Source of the DNA: Roseovarius halotolerans
GTDB lineage: Bacteria > Pseudomonadota > Alphaproteobacteria > Rhodobacterales > Rhodobacteraceae
Length of the DNA: 64,000 nt
Assembly: GCF_900172255.1 (NCBI RefSeq)
Contig: NZ_FWFU01000001.1
Coordinates: 124,001 to 188,000 of the forward strand
Direction of reading: 5' to 3'
Notes under the pieces: model-generated
What the model was told of the DNA's origin: nothing
What the model saw: only the letters and a program-made list of their open reading frames with translations
Database searches by the model: none
Position numbers and translations under genes: made by a program
Shown here: in pieces, positions 35,941 to 44,250 of the stretch
How the letters are laid out: each line of letters starts with the position of its first letter
Numbering within the stretch: position 1 is the first letter of the stretch

Positions 35941-36171
35941 ACGCGCCGTGACCATGCCGCCGGAGCCGATACCCGAGCGCGTTCGAGAGACCATCAAGAG
36001 TCCCTTGAATCCCCTTCGTATTTCACGTTTAAGCGCAAGAAAGCTGCGTTTTGCATGGGGTTTCAGCATGGAAGAAGCGCTGATCCGGGCTTGGCCGAAA
36101 TCTCTGATCCCGGGCCGCAGCACCCCAGGCGCATGTCGCGCCGTTCGCAATTGGTTTCAGGAGGAAACACG

Positions 36172-37167
36172 ATGAACAATGTGAAAACGATTGTCCGTTC
36201 CGCTGTTGTGGCGGGCTTTGGTCTGGCGGTCAGCGCCTTGCCGCTGGCGGCCGAGATCGAGCCCGTGAACCTGCGGCTTGCGCATGTGGTCAACGAGCAG
36301 GACGGCTTTCACGCTGCCGCAACCAAGTTCAAGGAACTGGTCGGCGAACGCTCGGACGGTGCGATCAGCGTCGAGATTTTCCCCAACGCGACATTGGGCG
36401 ATGAGCGCACGTTGCTGGAAGGCATGCAGATCGGCACGGTCGATATGGGCGTGATCACCAATGGTCCGGTCTCGAACTTCCTTGAGGATATGGCGGTGTT
36501 TGAACTGCCTTTCCTGTTCCCCTCGGCCGAGAAGGCCTATGAGGTGCTGGACGGGCCGATCGGTCAGGAATTGCTGGACCGTCTGTCGGAAGTGAACCTC
36601 AAGGGTCTGGCCTATGCCGAGCGTGGTTTCCGCAACCTGACCAATTCCGAACGCCCGGTGCGCAGCCCCGAGGATATCGATGGCCTGAAGATCCGCGTGA
36701 TGGAGAACCCCGTTTATATCGACACGTTCCGCGAGCTGGGCGCCGACGCCATCCCGATGGCTTGGACCGAGGCGCTGACCGCGATGCAGCAGGGCACCAT
36801 CGACGGGCAGGAGAACCCGGTCGGCGTGGTCTATTCCTTCAAGCTGAACGAGACCCAGACCAACATGACGATGACGCGCCACAGCTATGCGCCGGCAATC
36901 TTCGTGATGGGCATGCCGGTCTGGCAGAAGCTGTCGCCCGAGGCGCAGGAGATCGTCGTTCAGGCCGCGCAGGACGCAGCCGAGTACGAACGCGCTCTCA
37001 ATGCTGAGCAACAGAGCGAGCAGCTTCAGGCGCTGCGCGATTCGGGGATGGAGATCGTGGACGATGCCGACCTTTCGGCGTTCTCCGAGGCGGTTGCGCC
37101 GGTCTATGAAAAATATGGCGCGAAGTTCGGCGATTACCTGACGCGCATCCAGTCGGCGCTGAAGTAA
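36172..37167 (+). CDS. TRAP transporter solute-binding protein, DctP type (system 1)
   Basis: A 331-residue periplasmic receptor for an organic-acid-like substrate. A signal peptide covers about residues 1-25 (cut after PLAA). The DctP fold is shown by LRLAHVVNEQDG, the binding arginine in LKIRVMENP and the hinge region MQQGTIDGQENP. AGGAGG lies just upstream of the ATG. It is followed directly by the small and large membrane subunits. A 231-bp gap separates it from glpK, without a clear terminator, so it may have its own promoter. Substrate unknown; a link to glycerol metabolites is possible only from position. Confidence 0.93.
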   Translation: MNNVKTIVRSAVVAGFGLAVSALPLAAEIEPVNLRLAHVVNEQDGFHAAATKFKELVGERSDGAISVEIFPNATLGDERTLLEGMQIGTVDMGVITNGPVSNFLEDMAVFELPFLFPSAEKAYEVLDGPIGQELLDRLSEVNLKGLAYAERGFRNLTNSERPVRSPEDIDGLKIRVMENPVYIDTFRELGADAIPMAWTEALTAMQQGTIDGQENPVGVVYSFKLNETQTNMTMTRHSYAPAIFVMGMPVWQKLSPEAQEIVVQAAQDAAEYERALNAEQQSEQLQALRDSGMEIVDDADLSAFSEAVAPVYEKYGAKFGDYLTRIQSALK

Positions 37168-37168
37168 G

Positions 37169-37681
37169 ATGCTGAAGGCGCTGGAGTGGATCGACCGGAT
37201 GGTCGGCGCGATACTGGGCCCCGTGGTTTTCGTGGGCATGGTCGCGCTGACCGGGGTGATCACGTTGCAGATCGTGTCGCGGGTGGCGTTCACCTCGGTC
37301 AGCTGGACCGAGGAAGTCGCCCGCTTCCTGCTGATCTGGATCACCTTTCTGGGCGCCACTCTGGCCTATCAACAGGGCCGGCATATCGCTGTCACGCTGT
37401 TGCGTGACAGCCTGCCGGAGCGCCTGCGCCGGATCGTGTCGGGCGTGGGGATGCTGGTGGCGATCGCGTTCCTCGTGACGCTTGCGGTGATCGGCTGGCG
37501 CTACATGGGGATGCAGAGTTTCCAGAAATCGCCATCGCTGCGCATGTCGATGGGGATTGTCTATGCGGTGATGCCGGTCTGTGCAGCGATCATGGCGGGC
37601 TTGTCGGTGATCGATCTTCTGCGCCTGCTGGCAGGTCAGGAACCGCGCGGCCTCGCCGCGGTGCCGGAGGGGCTGGAATGA
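37169..37681 (+). CDS. TRAP transporter small membrane subunit, DctQ type (system 1)
   Basis: A 170-residue inner-membrane protein with four membrane segments (about 12-35, 48-68, 92-112, 130-152). The family phrase TSVSWTEEVARFLLIWITF lies at residues 40-58, and the loop AYQQGRHI follows. It begins one base after the DctP stop and overlaps DctM by 4 bases (ATGA), so the three are one unit. Confidence 0.93.
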   Translation: MLKALEWIDRMVGAILGPVVFVGMVALTGVITLQIVSRVAFTSVSWTEEVARFLLIWITFLGATLAYQQGRHIAVTLLRDSLPERLRRIVSGVGMLVAIAFLVTLAVIGWRYMGMQSFQKSPSLRMSMGIVYAVMPVCAAIMAGLSVIDLLRLLAGQEPRGLAAVPEGLE

Positions 37682-38931
37682 GCCTGGTTCTGGCAGGTCT
37701 TTTCGTCCTGTTTCTGCTCATGGGTCTGCCCATTGCCGTCGTCATCGGGGCAGCGGCGATGAGCGCGCTCAACCTCGGGGGCGTGCCGCTGATGGTGGTG
37801 CCGCAGCAGATGTTCTCTGGGATCAACAGCTTTGCGCTGGTGGCGGTGCCGATGTTCGTTCTGGCCGGTGATATCATGGCGCAGGGCGAGATATCAAAGC
37901 GGCTGGTGGCCTTTGCCGACAGCATGTTCGGTTTCATAAAGGGCGGTCTTTCGGTGGTGTCGGTGCTGGCGGGCATGTTCTTTGCCGCGATTTCGGGCTC
38001 GGGGGCGGCGACCACGGCGGCAGTGGGGGCAAGCCTTGTCCCCGAGTTGAAGCGCAAGGGGTATGATGCGGCCTCGGCGGCCTCTCTGATCGCCGCATCC
38101 GGCACGATCGGTGTGGTCATTCCGCCCTCGGTGCCCATCATCATCTACGCGGTGATCGCGCAGGAATCGGTGAAAGAGCTGTTCCTGAGCGGGTTCATTC
38201 CGGGGATTGCGATGGGTGTGGGGCTGATCGCGGTCGCGCTTGTCCAGGGCCACAGGCGGGCCTACCCGCGCGGCACGGCATTGTCCCCGGCCACCATCAT
38301 GCGGACGCTGGTTTCGGCCAGCTGGGGCCTGATGGCGCCGCTGATCATCCTTGGCGGAATCTTTTCGGGCATTTTCACCCCCAGCGAAGCGGCGGTGGTG
38401 GCGGTCAACTATGCCGTCTTCGTATCGTTCTTCATCTATCGCGACCTGACGCTGAGCGGGCTTTACCGGATCGTGCTGCGCGCCGGGGTGACCACGGCGG
38501 TCATCATGTTCGTGATCGCGGCCTCGTCGGTTCTGAGCTGGGCGCTGGCAAGCTGGCAGGTGCCGGGCGCGATCGCATCCTTCGCGCTGTCGCTGTCGGG
38601 CAATATCTATGTGCTGCTGATCCTGATAATGGCGCTCATCCTGATCACCGGCGTGTTCCTCGAAACCGCGAGCGCGCTGATCATCCTGACCCCGATGCTG
38701 TTGCCGCTGGCGGCGCAGTTGGGGATCGATACGGTGCATTTCGGGATCATCATCGTGGTTGGGCTGGCCATTGGCATGGTGACGCCGCCGGTGGCGATCA
38801 ACCTCTTTGTGGCCTCGACCACGGCCAATGTTCCCATTGAAAAGATCGCCCGCGCTGTGCTGCCTTATCTGCTGGTGCTGATCGTGGTCTACCTGCTGAT
38901 CGCCTTCGTTCCGCTGCTGCTGGCGCTCTAG
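37678..38931 (+). CDS. TRAP transporter large membrane subunit, DctM type (system 1)
   Basis: A 417-residue sodium-driven permease with about 12 hydrophobic segments. Characteristic loops are FAAISGSGAATTAAVGA near residue 101, SGTIGVVIPPSVPIIIYAV near 141, and the second-half FTPSEAAVVAVNYA, showing the internal duplication. It ends eight bases before the convergent LysR stop codon. With DctP and DctQ it forms a complete transporter in PQM order. Confidence 0.95.
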   Translation: MSLVLAGLFVLFLLMGLPIAVVIGAAAMSALNLGGVPLMVVPQQMFSGINSFALVAVPMFVLAGDIMAQGEISKRLVAFADSMFGFIKGGLSVVSVLAGMFFAAISGSGAATTAAVGASLVPELKRKGYDAASAASLIAASGTIGVVIPPSVPIIIYAVIAQESVKELFLSGFIPGIAMGVGLIAVALVQGHRRAYPRGTALSPATIMRTLVSASWGLMAPLIILGGIFSGIFTPSEAAVVAVNYAVFVSFFIYRDLTLSGLYRIVLRAGVTTAVIMFVIAASSVLSWALASWQVPGAIASFALSLSGNIYVLLILIMALILITGVFLETASALIILTPMLLPLAAQLGIDTVHFGIIIVVGLAIGMVTPPVAINLFVASTTANVPIEKIARAVLPYLLVLIVVYLLIAFVPLLLAL

Positions 38932-38938
38932 CGCGGCG

Positions 38939-39874
38939 TCAGTTGTCCGTGAGCACCTTTTCGACCTCGACCTGCATCCGTTCCACCGCGGTTTCCAGCT
39001 CGCGGATGAAGGCGCGCCCGGCCATCGATTGCGTGGCGTAGCCGGGCGTCAGGATCGAGACACTGTTCGAGATGCGCGGCCTGAAGCGCCGGATCGCCAG
39101 GCGGGCGCCTTCGGGAGCCTCTAGCAGGTGACTGTAGGCGGTGATCATGTCGCAGACCATCACGCAGACACCCGCCGCGACGAATTGCAGACCGGGCAGG
39201 AAGGTGCGCAGCTCAAGACGCTTCTTGAACCGGCAGCCGGCTGCGCTGAAGGCGGCTTCGGTCTGGACGGCGGTCCGGTGCTCGTCGAACAGGACGGCCA
39301 TGGGGCGCCCGTCGAGATCGGCGGGGGTGATCGTGGCGGATCGGGCCAACGGGTCATCGGCGGGCAGGATGCAGACGCATTCGAGATCGTAATCGGTCTG
39401 CCGGATCGAGGCACGCGGGCGGGGTGTCTCGGAAAATCCGATATCGAATTGCTGGGACGCGACCAGGTCTTCGATGATGTCCGAGGAGCGCATGATCAGC
39501 GACACGTCGAGATCGTCCCGCCCTTCGAGAAACTGCGTCATCAGCTTGGGCAGAAGCACGCTGGAGGCCGCCGGGTGGCAGGCCACCTGCAACTTGCCCG
39601 ATTGCAGCGTGCCGATCCGTTCGAGTGTGCGCTCGGCCCGTTCCACCCGGCCGAGAATCTCTTCGCATTCCTCAAGAAAGAAATGCGCCTCGGGCGTCGG
39701 TGTCAGCTTACCCTGTTCGCGCACGAAAAGCGCAAAGCCGAGCTGGCCCTCAAGCGATTGAATCATCGTCGACACCGCTGGCTGTGTCCGGCCGACAGAG
39801 CGCGCAGCCTGACTGATGGAGCCTGAGCGCATGACTTCGCGAAAGGTGGAGAGTTGCCGGAGAGACAAGTGCAT
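38939..39874 (-). CDS. LysR-family transcriptional regulator
   Basis: A 311-residue regulator. The helix-turn-helix is near residues 4-60 (LRQLSTFREVMRSGSISQAA). The effector domain follows from about 90. The ATG at 39874 is preferred to a TTG at 39883. It is divergent from the second TRAP system and its oxidase genes (112 bp apart, an AT-rich gap), and so most likely activates that operon in response to its substrate; it converges on system 1. Confidence 0.9.
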   Translation of the reverse strand: MHLSLRQLSTFREVMRSGSISQAARSVGRTQPAVSTMIQSLEGQLGFALFVREQGKLTPTPEAHFFLEECEEILGRVERAERTLERIGTLQSGKLQVACHPAASSVLLPKLMTQFLEGRDDLDVSLIMRSSDIIEDLVASQQFDIGFSETPRPRASIRQTDYDLECVCILPADDPLARSATITPADLDGRPMAVLFDEHRTAVQTEAAFSAAGCRFKKRLELRTFLPGLQFVAAGVCVMVCDMITAYSHLLEAPEGARLAIRRFRPRISNSVSILTPGYATQSMAGRAFIRELETAVERMQVEVEKVLTDN

Positions 39875-39908
39875 GGGTATCAATCAAACTAATGACTTTA
39901 AAGATATT

Positions 39909-39924
39909 ATGAAATTGATTTTAT
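39909..39924. promoter_or_regulatory. candidate LysR-type operator
   Basis: ATGAAAT-TG-ATTTTAT is a near-perfect dyad in an AT-rich island (about 39880-39960) that contrasts with the GC-rich surroundings. It lies between the LysR gene and the second dctQ, in the position expected for a LysR recognition site. Confidence 0.5.
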
Positions 39925-39986
39925 GGCTTCTGTCCAGTGATATATTTCTCAGCTCATCTCGGAAAACGACTGGGCGAGGGGGATAG

Positions 39987-40457
39987 ATGGACACATTCGC
40001 CAAATACCTGCTGACAGCCCTGATCTGCATCGTGGCCCTGGGTCAGTTCGTGCAGGTTGTTACGCGCTACGTTTTGCAAGTGCCCGTGATGGGGCTTGAG
40101 GAAACGATGCTGTATCCGACCCTTTGGCTGTATATTCTCGGATCGGTCAACGCATCCCGCGAGAACACGCATATCCGCGCGAATGTGCTGGAGATATTCA
40201 TCAAGACCGAGCGTGGGCACAGGATACTCGCGATCATTGGCGAGATCATCAGCCTTACCGTCGGGCTGTGGCTGCTGTCCTGGGCATGGGACTACACTCG
40301 CTATGCCTGGCGCGTCTGGCGTGAAAGCCCGACGCTCTACATCCCGACATTCTATTCAGATATCGCGCTTCTGGCGGGCCTTGGACTGATGATGATCTAC
40401 ACCGCTTGGCATCTTTGGAGCCATATACGCGACCTGCGCGGGGGGGATGCGACATGA
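39987..40457 (+). CDS. TRAP transporter small membrane subunit, DctQ type (system 2)
   Basis: A 156-residue inner-membrane protein with four hydrophobic segments (about 5-25, 42-58, 80-102, 122-142). The family loop SRENTHIRANV is visible near residue 52-62. It is the first gene of the LysR-divergent operon and overlaps the DctM gene by 4 bases (ATGA). Confidence 0.9.
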   Translation: MDTFAKYLLTALICIVALGQFVQVVTRYVLQVPVMGLEETMLYPTLWLYILGSVNASRENTHIRANVLEIFIKTERGHRILAIIGEIISLTVGLWLLSWAWDYTRYAWRVWRESPTLYIPTFYSDIALLAGLGLMMIYTAWHLWSHIRDLRGGDAT

Positions 40458-41764
40458 TCGAGATCGCGCTTCTCGCCATCGCCCTTCTGGTCATCACACT
40501 GACGCTGGGTGTTCCGCTGCCCTACTGTTTCGGCGCTGCGCTGATGGTGATGTATTTCGTCGGCGACGTGACCATGAAAGGCATGATGCTTTGGGGTTTC
40601 CAACAGCTTGGCAATCCGGTGCTGTTGGCGATTCCGCTGTTTGTGCTGGCCGGGACGATCATGTCCGAAAGCGGGATCGCCGCGTCGCTGCTGCGTTTCG
40701 TGAACGCCTTTATCGGTCATATCCGCGGTGGTCTTGGTGTGGTTGCGGCCGTGTCATGCGCCGTGATCGGAGCGATTTCGGGCTCAGGCCTGACCGGGAT
40801 TGCCGCCATCGGCCCGCTCCTGATTCCCGAAATGGAAAAGCGCGGCTATCCGCGCGAATACGCCACTGCGCTGATCGCCAACTCGTCGATCCTGGGTCTG
40901 CTGATCCCACCATCTGTGACGATGATCGTCTACGGCTGGGTCACCGATACTTCGATCCTCGCGTGTTTCCTGGCCACGCTTGGTCCGGGCCTGATGATCA
41001 TGTTCGCGTTCTCGGTCATCAACATGGTGATGTCGCGCAAGTTCGATCTTGTGCTGGACGAGAAGCCAACGTTCTCGAAACTTTCAGGCGAGGTCGCCCG
41101 GCGCGGATTCCATGCCTTTCCGGCGCTGCTGATGCCGGTGATCATCCTTGGCGGTATCTATGGCGGAGTGATGACGCCGACAGAGGCCGCGGCGGTGGCC
41201 GTGATCTATGCGGTGCCGGTCGGATTTCTGATATACAAGGGTCTGAAGCTGTCCAACTTCCTTTCCGCTGGCAGGGAGGCCGCGACCGCCGTCGGCGCGA
41301 TCATGATGATGATCCTGTTCTCGATGATCCTCAGCCAGATGTTCGTCTACGAGAGTATCCCGCAGCAACTGGTCCAAGGCATCTTCGCGATCACCGAGAA
41401 CAAGCTTCTGCTGCTGATCATGATCAATATCCTGCTGTTCCTGGTGGGCATGGTGGTCAATGACGTGACTGCGATCATCCTTATCGCGCCGCTGCTGTTA
41501 CCCCTGATGAACGCCATCGGTGTGAGCCCTGTGCAATTCGCCGCGATCATGGGGGTCAATACCGCGATGGGTGGGGTGACGCCGCCCTACGCATCGATCC
41601 TCTATCTCGGAGCACGGATCGGCAAGGTGAAGGTCACCAAGGTCATACCGCCCGCGATGAAGCTGATCCTGTTCGGGTATGTGCCGGTGGTCTTCCTGAC
41701 CTCGTTCTGGCCGGATCTATCGCTCTTTCTGCCGCGCTTCTTCGGCTATGACGTGGCGCCCTGA
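40454..41764 (+). CDS. TRAP transporter large membrane subunit, DctM type (system 2)
   Basis: A 436-residue permease. It shows the loops GAISGSGLTGIAAIG and ANSSILGLLIPPSVTMIVYG in the first half, and TPTEAAAVAVIYAVP in the second. About 12 membrane segments. The ATG at 40454 overlaps the DctQ stop; the frame continues upstream but that part is antisense to the family start MIEIALLAIALL. The gap to the receptor gene is 40 bp. Confidence 0.94.
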   Translation: MIEIALLAIALLVITLTLGVPLPYCFGAALMVMYFVGDVTMKGMMLWGFQQLGNPVLLAIPLFVLAGTIMSESGIAASLLRFVNAFIGHIRGGLGVVAAVSCAVIGAISGSGLTGIAAIGPLLIPEMEKRGYPREYATALIANSSILGLLIPPSVTMIVYGWVTDTSILACFLATLGPGLMIMFAFSVINMVMSRKFDLVLDEKPTFSKLSGEVARRGFHAFPALLMPVIILGGIYGGVMTPTEAAAVAVIYAVPVGFLIYKGLKLSNFLSAGREAATAVGAIMMMILFSMILSQMFVYESIPQQLVQGIFAITENKLLLLIMINILLFLVGMVVNDVTAIILIAPLLLPLMNAIGVSPVQFAAIMGVNTAMGGVTPPYASILYLGARIGKVKVTKVIPPAMKLILFGYVPVVFLTSFWPDLSLFLPRFFGYDVAP

Positions 41765-41804
41765 CCCATCCGAAGCAATGAAGTCCAACAAGGAGAAAAC
41801 CAAA

Positions 41805-42803
41805 ATGAAACATGCATTCCTGACAACCGCCACCGCGGCCCTCATGGCGCTTGGTAGCATCGCGCAGGCACAGGACCTGAAGATGAGCCATGTGCGCCCG
41901 CAAGATGCGACCATCGACGTGGAACTGCGCGCGTTCTCCGCAGCCGTCGATGAGGCCACGGGCGGTGACGTGAAGATCAATATCTTCCCGGCCTCGGCGC
42001 TTGGCGATTACACCACCGTGCAGGAGCGCGTCAGCGTTGGCGCCATCGACATGGCGACCCAGCCTGCGGCGACCGCCGCCGACCGGCGCATGCAGATCAG
42101 TTCCTTCCCCTATCTGGCCGGAAACTGGGACCAGGCCCGCGCGGTCTATGGCCCCGGCGGTGTCGTGCGCGATGTCATGGCAGAGCTCTACGCCGAACAG
42201 GACATCACAATGCTGGCCGCCTACCCCGTCTATTTCGGAGGGATTTCGCTCAATGTCGAACATCCCGGCGCAGGTTCGGTCGAGCCGAATGGCATCAAGG
42301 TGCGCGTGCCGGGCATCAAGTCCTTTCAGTTGACCGGCGAGGCGCTTGGCTACATTCCTTCGCCGATCCCGTTTTCCGAAGCCTTCACGGCCGTCCAGAC
42401 CGGCGTGGTCGATGGTGTCATCGGGTCAGGTGCCGAGGGGTATTACGCCTCGTTCCGGGACGTGACCAAGACCTACATTCCGGCCAATACCCATTTTGAG
42501 GTCTGGTACATGATCATCTCGAACGAGAGCCTCGCCGGTCTGTCGGCCGAGGATCAGGACGCGCTGAAGGAACAGGCGGCCGCCTTCGAGGCGACCCGTT
42601 GGGACGTGGCCGAAACCGATCAGGGCCGCAATGAGCAGCGTCTGGTTGACGAACTGGGTGCCACGGTCGTTGAATTGAGCGACGAGCAGCTCGCTGCCAT
42701 GGCCGCGAAGACCCGTGCTGATGTATGGCCTGCTGTCCTTGAGGATGTCGGCGCCGACTGGGGGCAGGCGATTCTTGACAAGGTTGCCGCCGCATCCAAC
42801 TGA
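41805..42803 (+). CDS. TRAP transporter solute-binding protein, DctP type (system 2)
   Basis: A 332-residue periplasmic receptor with signal peptide MKHAFLTTATAALMALGSIA, cleaved after AQA near residue 22. The family arginine is in IKVRVPGIKSFQ, followed by FSEAFTAVQTGVVDGVIG. AAGGAGAAAA precedes the ATG. It differs clearly from the receptor of system 1, so the two transporters should have different substrates. Because it is followed by an amino acid-oxidase-like set, its ligand is probably an amino acid derivative or opine-like acid (inference). Confidence 0.92.
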   Translation: MKHAFLTTATAALMALGSIAQAQDLKMSHVRPQDATIDVELRAFSAAVDEATGGDVKINIFPASALGDYTTVQERVSVGAIDMATQPAATAADRRMQISSFPYLAGNWDQARAVYGPGGVVRDVMAELYAEQDITMLAAYPVYFGGISLNVEHPGAGSVEPNGIKVRVPGIKSFQLTGEALGYIPSPIPFSEAFTAVQTGVVDGVIGSGAEGYYASFRDVTKTYIPANTHFEVWYMIISNESLAGLSAEDQDALKEQAAAFEATRWDVAETDQGRNEQRLVDELGATVVELSDEQLAAMAAKTRADVWPAVLEDVGADWGQAILDKVAAASN

Positions 42804-42866
42804 ACCAGCATGGGGCAGGGCGGTTCTTGCCGCCCCGCCCGTTTCTTTTCTTGTCAGGGCACGGAT

Positions 42867-43967
42867 ATGGAAACCGATTATGCCATCATCGGAGGCGGGG
42901 TTGTCGGCCTGTCGCTGGCTTGGGGCCTCTTGAGGCGCGGGCGGACGGTGACGGTTCTCGACGGCGATGACGGGTCATTCCGCGCCAGCCGCGGGAACTT
43001 CGGGCTGGTCTGGGTCCAGTCCAAGGGCATGAACCAGCCTCGCTATGCCCGCTGGTCGCAGCAATCCGCCGCGATCTGGGCAGAGTTCGCCGCGGAACTG
43101 GGCTTCAATACCGGCCAGAACGTGCCGTTGGAGCAAAGGGGCGGCTATGATCTGCATTTCTCGGAGGAAACCCTGGAAGCCAAGGCGGCCCAGTACGAGA
43201 CGCTCAAGGCCAAGCTGGGTGGCGATTACCCCTACGAGGTGCTGGGCCATAACGCCCTGCGAAAGGAGGAACCTCATATTGGGCCAAAAGTCGTGGGCGC
43301 GATCCTGCACTATCAGGATGGCCATGCGAACCCTCTCAGGCTGCTGATGGCCCTCGCGGCCGATGTCCGTCGGATGGGCGGGCGCGTATTGACCGGCAAG
43401 ACCGTGACAGGGGTGACGAAAACCGACGGGTTTCGCGTTGCCTGTGCGGACGGGACGATGGTCGGTGCGGGCAAGGTCGTCCTGTCGGCGGGGCTTGGCG
43501 CGGCAGAGCTTGGTCCGCGAATGGGATTCAGGGCGCCGGTGCGCGCGCAGCGCGGACAGGTGCTGATTACCGAGAAGCTGCCGAAGCTGATCAACCGGCC
43601 CTCGCTCATCGCCCGCCAGGTCGACGAGGGTGGCATCCAGATCGGTGCCACCAACGAAGAGGTCGGGCTTGACGATCGCGTCACGCAGCCGGGTCTTTCG
43701 GGACTGGCCGCAAGGGCGGTCGCCGCCTATCCCGCGCTGGCCAAGGCGCAGCTCTTGCGAAGCTGGGGGGCGCTGAGGGTGCTGTCGCCGGACGGGCTGC
43801 CGATCTATCAGGAAAGCGCCACGATGCCGGGGGCATTTCTCGTGACCTGTCATAGCGGCATCACGCTGGCCGCCGCGCATGCCCGTCTGATGCCTGATTG
43901 GCTGGAAGGCAGCGATGTGGCCCCGGATCTGGAGGTGTTCAGTGAAGACCGCTTCGCCGTTTCTTGA
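42867..43967 (+). CDS. FAD-dependent oxidoreductase, D-amino acid oxidase fold (HcnC-like subunit)
   Basis: A 366-residue DAO-superfamily flavoprotein with the FAD Rossmann motif IIGGGVVGLSLAWGL at residues 6-20 and a C-terminal GITLAAAHA segment at the second flavin contact. Together with the next two genes it forms the three-subunit arrangement of HcnABC, opine oxidases and D-hydroxyproline dehydrogenase; this subunit should oxidise the C-N bond of the substrate. It overlaps the ferredoxin-like gene by 26 bases. The substrate is unknown. Confidence 0.88.
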   Translation: METDYAIIGGGVVGLSLAWGLLRRGRTVTVLDGDDGSFRASRGNFGLVWVQSKGMNQPRYARWSQQSAAIWAEFAAELGFNTGQNVPLEQRGGYDLHFSEETLEAKAAQYETLKAKLGGDYPYEVLGHNALRKEEPHIGPKVVGAILHYQDGHANPLRLLMALAADVRRMGGRVLTGKTVTGVTKTDGFRVACADGTMVGAGKVVLSAGLGAAELGPRMGFRAPVRAQRGQVLITEKLPKLINRPSLIARQVDEGGIQIGATNEEVGLDDRVTQPGLSGLAARAVAAYPALAKAQLLRSWGALRVLSPDGLPIYQESATMPGAFLVTCHSGITLAAAHARLMPDWLEGSDVAPDLEVFSEDRFAVS

Positions 43968-44250
43968 GACCGACGCGGGCCCGCGTGTCGATGTCATGTT
44001 TGAAGATGTGCCGCTGCGCTTGCCCGAAGGCGCGAACCTTGCCGCCGCCCTTCTGGCGGCGGGTGTCCAGGTGTTTCGGCATACCAAGACCACAGGCGCG
44101 CCGCGTGCGGCATTCTGCATGATGGGCGCCTGTTTCGACTGCCTTGTGGAGATCGACGGCGTGGTGAGGCAGGCTTGTATGATCGAGGTGTCCGATGGGT
44201 TGGAGATCAGCAGGCCAGAATCGGCAGAGGTGCATGATGATCCGGCGTGA
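43942..44250 (+). CDS. 2Fe-2S binding subunit (HcnA-like)
   Basis: A 102-residue plant-type ferredoxin-like protein. The ligands form C-x4-C-x2-C-x11-C: FCMMGACFDC and then VVRQAC. The start is GTG 43942, six bases after GGAGG at 43931-43935; the longer ATG frame would overlap the oxidase by more without reason. It should relay electrons between the two flavin subunits on either side. Translational coupling with both neighbours is indicated by overlaps. Confidence 0.87.
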   Translation: MKTASPFLETDAGPRVDVMFEDVPLRLPEGANLAAALLAAGVQVFRHTKTTGAPRAAFCMMGACFDCLVEIDGVVRQACMIEVSDGLEISRPESAEVHDDPA

